Shown piece by piece: positions 52,668 to 61,713 of a stretch of DNA of 64,000 nucleotides. The position numbers were made by a program, and so were the translations under genes. Where the stretch lies: contig JAFYKY010000005.1 of the NCBI GenBank assembly GCA_017537345.1, positions 248,001 through 312,000 of the forward strand. Reading direction: 5' to 3'. The notes below the pieces were generated by a model. It saw nothing but the letters and a program-made list of their open reading frames with translations, ran no database searches and was not told the DNA's origin. This DNA is from Clostridia bacterium (GTDB lineage: Bacteria; Bacillota; Clostridia; Oscillospirales; CAG-382). Position 1 is the stretch's first letter. Each line of letters begins with the position of its first letter.

Positions 52668-54554
52668 TTGAAACGAATTATTTGCTTGATTATGACAGCG
52701 GTCTTGCTTTGCATTTCGCTTCTGCCTATCACCGCTTCCGCCGTAACGGTTTACGATTACACTCTTGTTTCCAAAGGTGCGTCTTATGAATACACCGATT
52801 GCTATACCACGCCCGGTCTGGGATACACATCGGTGGACGGAAAAGAGCTTACCGACGGCAAACTGCCCACAGACGATTACGGAACGGAATGGATAGCTTT
52901 GGATTACCGTCTTGAAGCGCCTATGTCAGCCGTAATAGATCTGGGTAAAAATTATGATGATCTGGGCAAATTCAGAGTATATCTTACCGCATCCGCCCAC
53001 TCCGGCATAGACAGACCCTCCGAATGCGTATTCTACGTTTCCGCAGACGGAAAATCGTTTACCAAGGTTGGCGAGGGCAAGTACGAGAATGACACCGCAA
53101 AGCATACCTGGTGCACACTTGAGCTTGACGGAAAGGTCAGCGGAAGATACGTTAAGGTTTCTTTAGGCGAAACGCCCTTGACCGGCGTGTTCGTTTTCTG
53201 CGGAGAATTTGAAGTATACACTATTCAGGGTAATGACATTCCCGCTGCCAATATTCCCGGAATAGAGATCGTTGACAGCTCTTACTTAAAACTTGACGGA
53301 GATTACATAACCAAGCTTCATCTTGATCACACCGTCGAGTACGTGCTTAAAAATCTTGACAGCACCGAAAAGGTGTTTGCTTTTGACGCAAAGGGCAACA
53401 AAAAATCCGAAAATGACGTTCTGAGAACCGGAGATTACTTTGCAAAAATTGTAGATAACACCGAAATTGACAGAATATACGCAGTTGTTGAAGGCGACAT
53501 AAACGGCGACGGTAAAATCAACCTTTCAGACTATCTGTACAGTCTGCGTATTGCGAAAAACAATATTAAGGTTTCCGATGCCGGAAAGAAAGCCAATACC
53601 GATAAAAACCGCATTAAAAACCACATTACCGGAGTAGAAAATATGTTTGATGCTTATCCTCACCATCCCGTTGCCCCCGATATTCACCTGAACGGATTTA
53701 CAAAGCATTCCTTGACTCTTGCAAAAACCAACGATAGTACATATACCCTCTCCACCACAGCTTCCAACGGAAAACAGCTTACCCAGACCTTTTACAGAAC
53801 CGCCTGGGGCACCTGGAATATCGGCGCGCTGTCTGTAGGCGGAGTTAATATTGCGGGCGGCGGCACCGATTGGGAATACGTTTTCCGCGCAAAAGGCGCA
53901 AAGGACGGATTTTCCGGTGGCAACCACGCAAACGAAATATTGGTGGATTTGAAAATATACGACGGTGTTACCGGTAAAGAGATAAAGCTTTCCAACGGAC
54001 AAAAAGCGCAAAATCTTGAAAAGATAAAGATAGTTGAAAAGACCAAGCTTCATCTGGGAGATGCAAACAATTGCTACGCCGCGGTTACCCGTAATTACAC
54101 CTTCTACGGCGAAACCATTGCTCTTGAATGTGATTTCGAATTCCTTACGGATATGGAATTCTCCCTTTCCTACACCTGTATGTTCCCCGTTCCCAAGACC
54201 GTAGGCTTGTACTGTATGTTCCGTAACGTTGACGGCACGGAAAACTTTGTTGAAACTATGGAAGTAGGTCTGGCTGATTACAGCGGTCCTATGTACAAAG
54301 GAAACGCGGCAACGGAATGCGTTATCTGGGGCAAAAAGAACACCGATTACGCATTTATCGTAAAAGTAGACACGGTGGAGGATTCTCTGGACAACTTCCG
54401 CAACGGTTCAAAGACTTTCTATTGGGATATGAATACCACATCCAACAAGCTGTATTTCTCCCGTTTCCCCGATTCCACGTATGAAAAGGTAGAAAAAGGA
54501 ACCGAGTGGCACACCTCCTGCTCCTGGACGGTTTTCTGTCTTGAAGACAAATAA
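52668..54554 (+). CDS. Secreted protein with discoidin-like domain, dockerin-like module and unknown C-terminal domain
   Basis: A 628-residue exported protein. Signal peptide to about residue 25 (ITASA). Residues about 30-185 look like an F5/8 type C (discoidin/CBM32) fold. At about 280-330 a type I dockerin-like module has GDINGDGKINLSDY as a good calcium-binding repeat, but its second repeat is degenerate (NTDKNRIKNHIT). The last 300 residues are a beta-rich domain I cannot name. The start is TTG, 7 bases after GGAGGT. It may be a glycan-binding or glycan-degrading surface protein. Confidence 0.75.
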   Translation: MKRIICLIMTAVLLCISLLPITASAVTVYDYTLVSKGASYEYTDCYTTPGLGYTSVDGKELTDGKLPTDDYGTEWIALDYRLEAPMSAVIDLGKNYDDLGKFRVYLTASAHSGIDRPSECVFYVSADGKSFTKVGEGKYENDTAKHTWCTLELDGKVSGRYVKVSLGETPLTGVFVFCGEFEVYTIQGNDIPAANIPGIEIVDSSYLKLDGDYITKLHLDHTVEYVLKNLDSTEKVFAFDAKGNKKSENDVLRTGDYFAKIVDNTEIDRIYAVVEGDINGDGKINLSDYLYSLRIAKNNIKVSDAGKKANTDKNRIKNHITGVENMFDAYPHHPVAPDIHLNGFTKHSLTLAKTNDSTYTLSTTASNGKQLTQTFYRTAWGTWNIGALSVGGVNIAGGGTDWEYVFRAKGAKDGFSGGNHANEILVDLKIYDGVTGKEIKLSNGQKAQNLEKIKIVEKTKLHLGDANNCYAAVTRNYTFYGETIALECDFEFLTDMEFSLSYTCMFPVPKTVGLYCMFRNVDGTENFVETMEVGLADYSGPMYKGNAATECVIWGKKNTDYAFIVKVDTVEDSLDNFRNGSKTFYWDMNTTSNKLYFSRFPDSTYEKVEKGTEWHTSCSWTVFCLEDK

Positions 54555-54571
54555 TACCTATATACACATTT

Positions 54572-54603
54572 TCCCGTAGTGGTCTTCACTACGGGATTTT
54601 TTT
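54572..54603 (+). terminator. Terminator after the dockerin protein gene
   Basis: A 10-base-pair stem (54572-54581 with 54587-54596) followed by a run of seven T. Confidence 0.88.
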
Positions 54604-54637
54604 ATTCATATAATGTAGTAAAAAAGGAGTGATGAAA

Positions 54638-54865
54638 TTGGACACTGTTATAGTGCTAACGTCTATGACCTACGCATATAAAGCCCAGGAAATTCTGAAC
54701 AGATACGGAATAAAAAATTTCCTGACAAGAAATGCCCAGACATCCCGTATACGCGGTTGCGGATACGGATTAATAATAGACGGAAATCAAAGCGGTTACG
54801 TGCAAAAGTTGCTCTTGGAAAACGGAATTAAAATAGCCGGAATTACGGGGGAAAAGAAAAGATGA
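54638..54865 (+). CDS. DUF3343 Se/S-carrier-like protein
   Basis: A 75-residue protein of the DUF3343 family, with a conserved Cys-Gly in IRGCGYGL. These proteins occur with cysteine-desulfurase-like enzymes and are thought to carry selenium or sulfur. The start is uncertain: AGGAG at 54625-54629 is 8 bases from TTG 54638, but only 2 from the ATG at 54632, so I prefer TTG. It overlaps the next gene by 4 bases. Confidence 0.82.
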   Translation: MDTVIVLTSMTYAYKAQEILNRYGIKNFLTRNAQTSRIRGCGYGLIIDGNQSGYVQKLLLENGIKIAGITGEKKR

Positions 54866-56007
54866 TATATTTCGACCACGCCGCAACGGGAATGCCCAAA
54901 AGCGAAGGCGTTGTGAACGCTGTGGCGTCTGCTATGCGTTTTTGCGGTAATCCGGGCAGAGGAAGCTACGAACTGGCTCACGCAGGGGACAGAGCGCTTT
55001 TTGATTGCAGGAACGCTCTTGCCCGCGAGTTCGGTGCTCTTCCGGAAAACTGCGTGCTTACAAAAAACACGACAGAAGCACTTAATATTGCTGTAAAAGG
55101 TTTCGTTTTTTCAAAAAAAGAGCCTGTACACGTACTCGTTTCGGATTTTGACCACAATGCGGTTTCACGTATAATTTACGATCTTGAACGCAGTAATAAA
55201 ATAAAAACAACAGTTTTTGAATCCGACCTTTTTGACGATAAAAAGACCGTACAAAACTTTGAAAACAGTATAACGGAAAAGACTTCCCTTGCGGTATTTA
55301 CTCACGCTTCCAACGTGTGCGGAAAAATATTTCCCGTAAAGGAAATGAGAAAAATTGCCAAAAGCCGCGGTATAACGGTTATTACCGATATTGCTCAGAC
55401 AGCGGGAATTCTGGATATAAACGCAGACGATTACGGCGATATTATCTGTTTGCCGGGGCACAAAAGCTTGTACGGCCCCGCAGGCACGGGGGCAATGATC
55501 ATAAGCAGCGGATTTGACGGACAATTATATCCCCTTCTGCACGGCGGAACGGGAATTTTGTCTGCGGATATGAAAATGCCTAAATCTGCGCCCGAAAGGT
55601 TTGAAGCGGGCAGTCTTAACGCGCCCGCTTACGCAGGACTGCACGCCGCTTTAAAGGAAAAGGACGGAATTAATAAAAAGCTCCCTCAAAAGATATACAA
55701 ATACCTTTTGGGAGAGCTTAAAAATATGAAGGGTGTGACAGTGATAGGCGCGCCCGATGAAGATAACGAGGAATACCGAGTGCCGATAATACTGATAAAT
55801 CTGTGGGGGTATCACAGTCAGGAAGCCGCAGAAATGCTGGCAAAGGAAAATATTGCGGTAAGAGGCGGTCTGCACTGCGCGTACAAAGCCCACAAAAAGC
55901 TGGGAACGCTTAAAACCGGAGGCGTGCGGATAAGTATCGGCAGAGGAAACACTATGGTTCACGCAAAGGCGTTAATAGACATTCTCGCCGGCAAGATGTC
56001 CCGTTGA
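54862..56007 (+). CDS. Cysteine desulfurase-like class V aminotransferase
   Basis: PLP enzyme, 381 residues. Lys201 in PGHKSLYGP binds PLP, THASNVCG and DIAQTAG line the cofactor, and Cys339 in GGLHCAYKAH is positioned as the persulfide-bearing cysteine in this subgroup. Coupled by a 4-base overlap to the DUF3343 gene, it probably passes S or Se to that small carrier. No selD or selA is in the window. Its last 36 bases overlap the convergent BaiN-like gene. Confidence 0.88.
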   Translation: MIYFDHAATGMPKSEGVVNAVASAMRFCGNPGRGSYELAHAGDRALFDCRNALAREFGALPENCVLTKNTTEALNIAVKGFVFSKKEPVHVLVSDFDHNAVSRIIYDLERSNKIKTTVFESDLFDDKKTVQNFENSITEKTSLAVFTHASNVCGKIFPVKEMRKIAKSRGITVITDIAQTAGILDINADDYGDIICLPGHKSLYGPAGTGAMIISSGFDGQLYPLLHGGTGILSADMKMPKSAPERFEAGSLNAPAYAGLHAALKEKDGINKKLPQKIYKYLLGELKNMKGVTVIGAPDEDNEEYRVPIILINLWGYHSQEAAEMLAKENIAVRGGLHCAYKAHKKLGTLKTGGVRISIGRGNTMVHAKALIDILAGKMSR

Positions 56008-57183
56008 AAATGCGATCTGCAGATTATATCCGCCGGTATACGCATCCACGTCTATAACCTCACCTGCGAAATAAAGCCCTTTGACAATACGGGATTCCAT
56101 TGTTGAAGGGTTTATTTCTTTTACGTTTATTCCGCCGGAGGTAACTATGGCTTCTTCTACGGGGCGGGTGCCCGTTACGGTGAAGGAAATATCCTTAAGA
56201 AGATCGCAGATACGCTTTCTTTCTTCCTTGGTTATTTCGTTAACGCGTTTTTTCGAAGAGATACCGGAAAGGTTTATAAACACGGGAATAAGCTTTGAAG
56301 GAAGCAATCCCGAAAGCACGTTTGAATATATTTTGTTTTTGTTTTCCGAAAAATCTCTTATAAGCCGTTTATCCAGTGTTTCTTTATCCAAGGCGGGCTT
56401 AAGATCTATAGACATTTTTACGGGATAATTTTTGCCTATGACCGCAGAAGCGGAAAGAATGGTAGGACCGCTTACACCGAAATGGGTGAAAAGCAGTTCT
56501 CCTTCATCGAAATACAGTGTTTTTTCGTCTTTAGTAAACTTAACCGCTACGTTACGCAAAGAAAGTCCCATCAATGCAGAGCAGGTCTTACCTTCGCAAA
56601 CTAAGGGAACCAAAGAACCGCGGGGAGTAACCACTGTATGTCCCACTGCGGAGGCAAGGCGGTAGCCGTCCCCCGTAGAACCGGTCTTGGGATAGGACAT
56701 TCCGCCCGTGGCAATGATCACACTTGAAGCGTTATAGGTGCGGGAAATTCCCTTTACGCCTGTAATTCCGCCGTCTTGGGTAAGTAGCTTCAAAGCGGTA
56801 TCCTTTACGCACTCACACAATTTTTCGGTTTCGCGGCGAAGACAGCGGCGGATATCCTGAGCGCTGTCGCTTTCGGGAAAAACACGTCTGCCCCGTTCGG
56901 TTTTGAGCGGTATACCGCGGGAAGTAAAAAACTCCATAGTATCATCGGGAGAAAAATCCGTAACGGCGCGGTAAAGAAAACGGGGGTTTGTGGGCACATT
57001 TTCCAAAAACTCGTTAAGCGTGCAGTTGTTGGTAAGGTTGCATCTGCCCTTACCCGTAATACCTATCTTTAAGCCGAACTCTTTATTTTTTTCTATAACC
57101 AAAACCTTTGCACCGTTTTGGGATGCGGTGATAGCCGCCATCATTCCCGCGGCGCCTGCGCCGATAACTACAACGTCGTACAT
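55972..57183 (-). CDS. BaiN/HI0933-family FAD-dependent oxidoreductase
   Basis: A 403-residue flavoprotein: FAD motif VIGAGAAGMMAA (7-18), family signature GKGRCNLTN (about 45-53), and C-terminal FAGEVIDVDAYTGGYN. Members act as flavin oxidoreductases of unclear substrate; BaiN itself takes part in bile-acid 7-dehydroxylation but most homologues do not. I chose ATG 57183, preceded by GAGGAGGT. Overlaps the pseudouridine synthase gene by 16 bases, and the convergent desulfurase by 36. Confidence 0.87.
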   Translation of the reverse strand: MYDVVVIGAGAAGMMAAITASQNGAKVLVIEKNKEFGLKIGITGKGRCNLTNNCTLNEFLENVPTNPRFLYRAVTDFSPDDTMEFFTSRGIPLKTERGRRVFPESDSAQDIRRCLRRETEKLCECVKDTALKLLTQDGGITGVKGISRTYNASSVIIATGGMSYPKTGSTGDGYRLASAVGHTVVTPRGSLVPLVCEGKTCSALMGLSLRNVAVKFTKDEKTLYFDEGELLFTHFGVSGPTILSASAVIGKNYPVKMSIDLKPALDKETLDKRLIRDFSENKNKIYSNVLSGLLPSKLIPVFINLSGISSKKRVNEITKEERKRICDLLKDISFTVTGTRPVEEAIVTSGGINVKEINPSTMESRIVKGLYFAGEVIDVDAYTGGYNLQIAFSTGHLAGENVY

Positions 57184-57806
57184 TGTGCTTCTACCTCCTC
57201 TCCGAAAAGACTCCAAGGATATTGTGAAACGGGCGGTACGGATATTACGGTGCGCTCTTTTCCGCCCGAAGTGAATTTTAATTTATAAGACCACAAGGCA
57301 GTCTTGTCCCCTGTCCCGCCGTAACGCTTATCACCGTAAAGAGGCGTTTGGCGGGAGGAAAACTGCAAGCGTATCTGATGTGTTCTGCCCGTTATCATTT
57401 TTGCTTTTACAAGGGCGTATCCTTCCTTTTCGGCAAGGACGGTATATTCGAGAGAAGCTTCCCTTACCCCTCTCCGCATACGCTTTACAACGTAGGATTT
57501 ATTCTTTTTGGTATCGTGAAACATATAATCGGAAAGGACACCGTTTTTTTCAGGCAGAGCGCCTACGGTTATAAACAGATATTCTTTATCAAAGCCTGCG
57601 CTGCGGAGCTTTTCCGCGCCCGCTGAAGAGGTTCCCAGCAATACCGCACCGCCCGCAACCTTATCTATACGGTGGACGGGGTACGCTTCACCGCCGCAAG
57701 CCTTTCTTACCAATGCGGGAAGCGAGTTTTCCGACGTATCCTCGCATACCACGCCTGTATCCTTTTGCGCTACTATGCAATTTTTATCACGATAAAGTAT
57801 ATCCAT
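57168..57806 (-). CDS. RluA-family pseudouridine synthase
   Basis: A 212-residue tRNA or rRNA uridine isomerase. The catalytic motif reads HRIDKVAGGAVLLG, with Asp as nucleophile; the usual Leu-Asp-xx-TSG is changed to ID-K-VAGG. TGRTHQIRLQ and PLYGDKRY are standard. No S4 domain. Shorter than RluD/RluC. Upstream member of a two-gene unit with the flavoprotein. Confidence 0.88.
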   Translation of the reverse strand: MDILYRDKNCIVAQKDTGVVCEDTSENSLPALVRKACGGEAYPVHRIDKVAGGAVLLGTSSAGAEKLRSAGFDKEYLFITVGALPEKNGVLSDYMFHDTKKNKSYVVKRMRRGVREASLEYTVLAEKEGYALVKAKMITGRTHQIRLQFSSRQTPLYGDKRYGGTGDKTALWSYKLKFTSGGKERTVISVPPVSQYPWSLFGEEVEAQCTTL

Positions 57807-57829
57807 TATATTTCACCTGCCGATATATG

Positions 57830-57859
57830 ATTTTACCACACCGAATACGGTTTTGGCAA
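57830..57859 (-). promoter_or_regulatory. Promoter of the pseudouridine synthase/flavoprotein unit
   Basis: Minus strand TTGCCA (57859-57854), 18-base spacer, TAAAAT (57835-57830), 23 bases before the ATG at 57806. Confidence 0.6.
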
Positions 57860-57877
57860 GGAAAATAAACAAAATAC

Positions 57878-57906
57878 TTTACTTTTGAAAATACCGATAG
57901 TATAAT
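57878..57906 (+). promoter_or_regulatory. Promoter of the DUF4127 gene
   Basis: A perfect TATAAT (57901-57906), with TTTACT (57878-57883) at a 17-base spacing as a moderate -35. Confidence 0.6.
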
Positions 57907-57944
57907 ATTCACGTTAAATCTCCGAAAAAGGAAGACAAGCTGAA

Positions 57945-59735
57945 ATGAAAAAAATATTGGGGTTTATTTTAAGTGTTATTATGTTAACTTCTTTGCTTAC
58001 AACTACACAGTTTCCCGCAAAAGCCGAGGGCGGAAAAAACTATAACGGTTTGAAGATCGCCTATATTCCCATTGATAACCGCCCCGTTAACTACGACAGA
58101 GTGCAGATGCTGGCAAAAAGCGTAGGGTTTGAACTGATTATGCCCGAAGAAGACCTGTTCAGAACAGCGCTTGACAATATGACGCCCAATAAAAACGGTT
58201 CTACCTACGGCGACAGAGAAAAACTGCTTGAATGGTTAAAGGAAGCGGACAAGACCTGCGATTATTTTGTGCTTTCCCTTGACCAGCTTTTGAGCGGCGG
58301 ATTGGTTGCTTCCCGTTGGCTTGATAATACCGATCTTTCTTTTGAGTTTGAGGTGGCGGATTATATTATCCAGCTTGCAAAAAACAACACCGTGGTTTTG
58401 TTCGATACGGTTATGCGTCTTGCTTCCACCGTAAATTATCAGGGCTACCAGATGGACGAATACAACAACCTCCGCTCCTACGGCTCGGTTGCGAGAAAGG
58501 TACTGAACGGAAGCAACCTTACCGTTGAAAACATAATAGACGGATACAAATACGGAACAAACGGAAACAAGATAAGCACTCCCCTTTCCGAAAAAGCGGT
58601 AGACAAATATCTTGCATCCAGAACGAGAAAATTAAAGCTTATTGATCATATACTTTCAAGATCCCTTGATGATCTGGAATATTGTTATATCGGAGTGGAC
58701 GATTCTTCGACCACCACGAACATACAGACCAATGAAATAAACCTTATCTCCGCAAAATTGGGAGATAACGGCGCTATTTACGCAGGCACGGACGAACTGG
58801 GGCTTATGGGAATAACCCGTATAGTTACAAAGCTGTACGGAAGCGCAGAGGTGGGAGTTACCTATTTCGGCGGAGGAGAAAACAATATTGCCGACGGATT
58901 TGATTTCGCAACACTGAAATACGAAATCGAAAACCATATAACCTCTCTGGGCTGCGCCGTTAAAAGCGGCGGCAAAGGAGATCTGCAGGTGCTTTGTCTT
59001 ACCCAGGGCGCAACAAAAAACAACGCAAAGCAGCTTGTGGATAAAGCCTTTGAATATATGGAAAAGCGAATTCCCGTTATAATTATCGACCCCAACACGG
59101 GAACGGGCAGTGTTTTGGAAAAAGAACTGCTCAACCGCGATTTTCCCCTCTCTATGCTTTTGGGATATTCCAACTGGAATACCGCGGCAAACGCTATGGG
59201 AATAGCTTTATCAAACGGAATTTCAAGGTATGCTTACCTTGCAAACTGTACGGATGTTACCGAGGAAAGCCATATAGGATTTTTGCAGGCAAACACCTTT
59301 GGATATTTAAAGGATATTTCATATAAATACTTCGGCTTTTCCATAGACCGCCCCAATGCTGACGGGTACGGCAGTTATAAGCAAATTCTTGAAATGATAA
59401 ACAATTCCCGTTTTATAACCTCTCTTGCCCCTTACAGAACCTGCGAGCACGGAAAAATAAGCGCGGATAATTACCGCTATCCTTGGGACAGAACCTTTGA
59501 AATGACCTTTGACGTTTCTGTTCAAAAAACTCCCGCGGTTATTTACGGTGACGTAAACGGCGACGGAAAGATACTGTTAAACGATTATCTTATGTCAAAG
59601 CGCATTGAAGCGGGCACGAAAAACGCCGATGAAAATATGCTTGCGCGGGCAGATATAAACGGCGACGGAAAGATAGACAAAGCCGACTACGAGCAAATAA
59701 AAAAACATCTGCTTGAAGAGCACGTGATTAAATAG
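57945..59735 (+). CDS. Secreted DUF4127 protein with C-terminal dockerin
   Basis: A 596-residue exported protein. Signal peptide to about residue 28 (FPAKAEG). Residues about 35-520 match DUF4127, with IPIDNRPVNYD near the start and LDQLLSGGLVASR. The function of the family is unknown. The last 65 residues form a two-repeat type I dockerin: GDVNGDGKILLNDYL and ADINGDGKIDKADY, both with good calcium ligands. The dockerin implies attachment to a cohesin scaffold or surface protein not seen here. Confidence 0.88.
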   Translation: MKKILGFILSVIMLTSLLTTTQFPAKAEGGKNYNGLKIAYIPIDNRPVNYDRVQMLAKSVGFELIMPEEDLFRTALDNMTPNKNGSTYGDREKLLEWLKEADKTCDYFVLSLDQLLSGGLVASRWLDNTDLSFEFEVADYIIQLAKNNTVVLFDTVMRLASTVNYQGYQMDEYNNLRSYGSVARKVLNGSNLTVENIIDGYKYGTNGNKISTPLSEKAVDKYLASRTRKLKLIDHILSRSLDDLEYCYIGVDDSSTTTNIQTNEINLISAKLGDNGAIYAGTDELGLMGITRIVTKLYGSAEVGVTYFGGGENNIADGFDFATLKYEIENHITSLGCAVKSGGKGDLQVLCLTQGATKNNAKQLVDKAFEYMEKRIPVIIIDPNTGTGSVLEKELLNRDFPLSMLLGYSNWNTAANAMGIALSNGISRYAYLANCTDVTEESHIGFLQANTFGYLKDISYKYFGFSIDRPNADGYGSYKQILEMINNSRFITSLAPYRTCEHGKISADNYRYPWDRTFEMTFDVSVQKTPAVIYGDVNGDGKILLNDYLMSKRIEAGTKNADENMLARADINGDGKIDKADYEQIKKHLLEEHVIK

Positions 59736-59782
59736 CTGAAAATTTCAAACAAAAAGAGAAATATGAACTGGGGGAATGCAAC

Positions 59783-60574
59783 ATAGAAATTATAGTATTA
59801 AGTTTAATATTGTTTCTCTGTTTTACACCAGTAATATTTTTCATTCCGGTTTCAATTGTTTTAATTATAATATTTCTAATTCGTATGAATCGGCAAGGTG
59901 GTAATAACCCTTATACAAACCGAAAACGAATAGAATATGAAAACAGCACTTATTATCAAATTACAAAAGCACCTTACTTTAAAGTTTTTGACAGCCGTGG
60001 TACGCGTGGCGAATACCTTGCATTCTTAAAATTAAAACCATTTGAAGAAATCGGTGCGAAATTACTTTTTAACTTATATATTCCCAAAGGAAATGGACAA
60101 ACAACCGAAATAGACATATTAATGATCTGTGCAAAGGGCATTTTTGTTGTTGAGAGCAAGAATTACATTGGTTGGATTTTCGGCGATGACAAACAACACC
60201 AATGGTGCCAAGTATTACGTGCAAAAGGAAGAAAAAGTCGCAAAGAATTTTTCTACAACCCCGTTATGCAAAACAGATCACATATTAAACATTTAAAATC
60301 GATAGTTGGTTACTCCGTACCATTGCGATCTGTCATAGTGTTTTCTGACAAATGTTCATTCAAGAAAATGGATATAAGCAGTGATGACGTTTGGGTTGTA
60401 AAGACACACGGTTTGTTCTCTGCGGTGGATAAAATTTATTCGTCTACTAGTGAAAACATTTTGACTGACGAACAAATCACAGAATTATATTGCAAGCTGT
60501 ACCCCTACACACAAACTGATGATACACTAAAATTGCAACATATCAGTAATATTAAAAATCTTCTAGACAAATAA
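59783..60574 (+). CDS. NERD-domain protein with N-terminal membrane anchor
   Basis: A NERD (nuclease-related) protein: one long hydrophobic stretch at the start, then RGEYLAFLKL, TEIDILMICAKGIFVVESKN and GWIFG, which carry the Asp/Glu/Lys nuclease core. No in-frame ATG begins it. A GGGGG site lies 8 bases before ATA at 59783, and the hydrophobic sequence runs from there; TTG at 59810 is the alternative, but without a site. Codon use is markedly AT-rich compared with neighbours, suggesting recent acquisition. Confidence 0.65.
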   Translation: MEIIVLSLILFLCFTPVIFFIPVSIVLIIIFLIRMNRQGGNNPYTNRKRIEYENSTYYQITKAPYFKVFDSRGTRGEYLAFLKLKPFEEIGAKLLFNLYIPKGNGQTTEIDILMICAKGIFVVESKNYIGWIFGDDKQHQWCQVLRAKGRKSRKEFFYNPVMQNRSHIKHLKSIVGYSVPLRSVIVFSDKCSFKKMDISSDDVWVVKTHGLFSAVDKIYSSTSENILTDEQITELYCKLYPYTQTDDTLKLQHISNIKNLLDK

Positions 60575-60580
60575 TATCTA

Positions 60581-60608
60581 AAAACCGAGGGAAACAACCC
60601 CTCGGTTT
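60581..60608. terminator. Bidirectional terminator
   Basis: An 11-base-pair stem (60581-60591 with 60598-60608), a 6-base loop and T-runs on both strands, between the NERD gene and the aromatic operon. Confidence 0.9.
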
Positions 60609-60667
60609 TAATTTTTTTATGATTTCAATCTTATAAGATAGATTTTAACAAATTAGCTTTTGTGTTT

Positions 60668-61699
60668 TTATAAGCCCTCTGCTATTTCGTAAATAAGCTT
60701 TTCCGTCTTTTCCCAGCCGATACAAGGGTCTGTTATGGATTTTCCGTACACGGGGGTATCGGTTATCTTCTGACATCCGTCCTCTATGTAGCTTTCTATC
60801 ATAAGTCCCTTTACCATCTTACGCAGATCGGCAGAGCAACGGCGGGTATGCATTACGTCCTTGGAAATACGTATCTGCTCCAAAAACTGCTTGCCGGAGT
60901 TGGAATGGTTTGTATCTATGATAACGGCGGGATTTTTAAGGTCGGAGGCGGAATACAGCTCAAACAAGCGCATAAGGTCTTCGTAATGATAATTGGGCAT
61001 AGACTGACCGTGCTTGTTTACGCTTCCGCGCATAATAGCGTGGGTATAAGGATTGCCTTTGGAAGTGACCTCCCAGCTTCGGTATATAAAGGTGTGGCCG
61101 TGCTGTGCGGCGTAAATAGCGTTCATCATAACCGAAAGGTCGCCGCTGGTGGGGTTTTTCATACCTACGGGAATATCAAGTCCCGAGGAGGTGAGGCGGT
61201 GGTTCTGGTTTTCCACGCTTCGCGCTCCAACGGCAACGTAGGAAAGAAGATCGGAAAGATAGCGGTAGTTTTCCGGGTAAAGCATTTCGTCCGCGCAGCC
61301 GAATCCCGTTTCCGCCAAAGCGCGCATGTGAAGCTGACGGATCGCCACGACGCCCTTTAACATATCCGGCTTTTCGTGGGGATCGGGTTGGTGCAGCATT
61401 CCTTTATAGCCCGCGCCGGTGGTGCGGGGTTTGTTGGTGTATATGCGGGGAATGATAATTATTTTATCCGAAACCTTGTCCTGCACCACGCGGAGACGGT
61501 GGATATAATCCAAAACCGCATCCTCTCTGTCTGCAGAGCAGGGCCCGATAACCAGAATGAATTTTTCGCTTTCCCCTGCAAATACTTTGCGTATCTCTTC
61601 ATCGTTTTTTGCTTTTACCTTCGCCATTTCTTCTGTAACGGGGTACTGCTCTTTTATTTCTTTTGGAATGGGAAGCTTGCGGTGAAATTCCATATTCAT
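60668..61699 (-). CDS. 3-deoxy-7-phosphoheptulonate (DAHP) synthase, class I
   Basis: Condenses phosphoenolpyruvate and erythrose 4-phosphate in the first step of the shikimate pathway. 343 residues of the AroF/G/H type: IGPCSADR (metal-binding Cys), KPRTTGAGYKG, NPTSGD, RGSVNKHG and DTNHSNSGK. No chorismate mutase domain is fused. Last gene of the aro operon, 14 bases after tyrA. Which amino acid inhibits it cannot be read directly. Confidence 0.94.
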   Translation of the reverse strand: MNMEFHRKLPIPKEIKEQYPVTEEMAKVKAKNDEEIRKVFAGESEKFILVIGPCSADREDAVLDYIHRLRVVQDKVSDKIIIIPRIYTNKPRTTGAGYKGMLHQPDPHEKPDMLKGVVAIRQLHMRALAETGFGCADEMLYPENYRYLSDLLSYVAVGARSVENQNHRLTSSGLDIPVGMKNPTSGDLSVMMNAIYAAQHGHTFIYRSWEVTSKGNPYTHAIMRGSVNKHGQSMPNYHYEDLMRLFELYSASDLKNPAVIIDTNHSNSGKQFLEQIRISKDVMHTRRCSADLRKMVKGLMIESYIEDGCQKITDTPVYGKSITDPCIGWEKTEKLIYEIAEGL

Positions 61700-61713
61700 A
61701 TATATTACCGTCC

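Noticed and set aside
55972..57183. Bile-acid converting enzyme BaiN
   Set aside because: Only family-level similarity; no other bai genes in the window, and most homologues have other or unknown roles.
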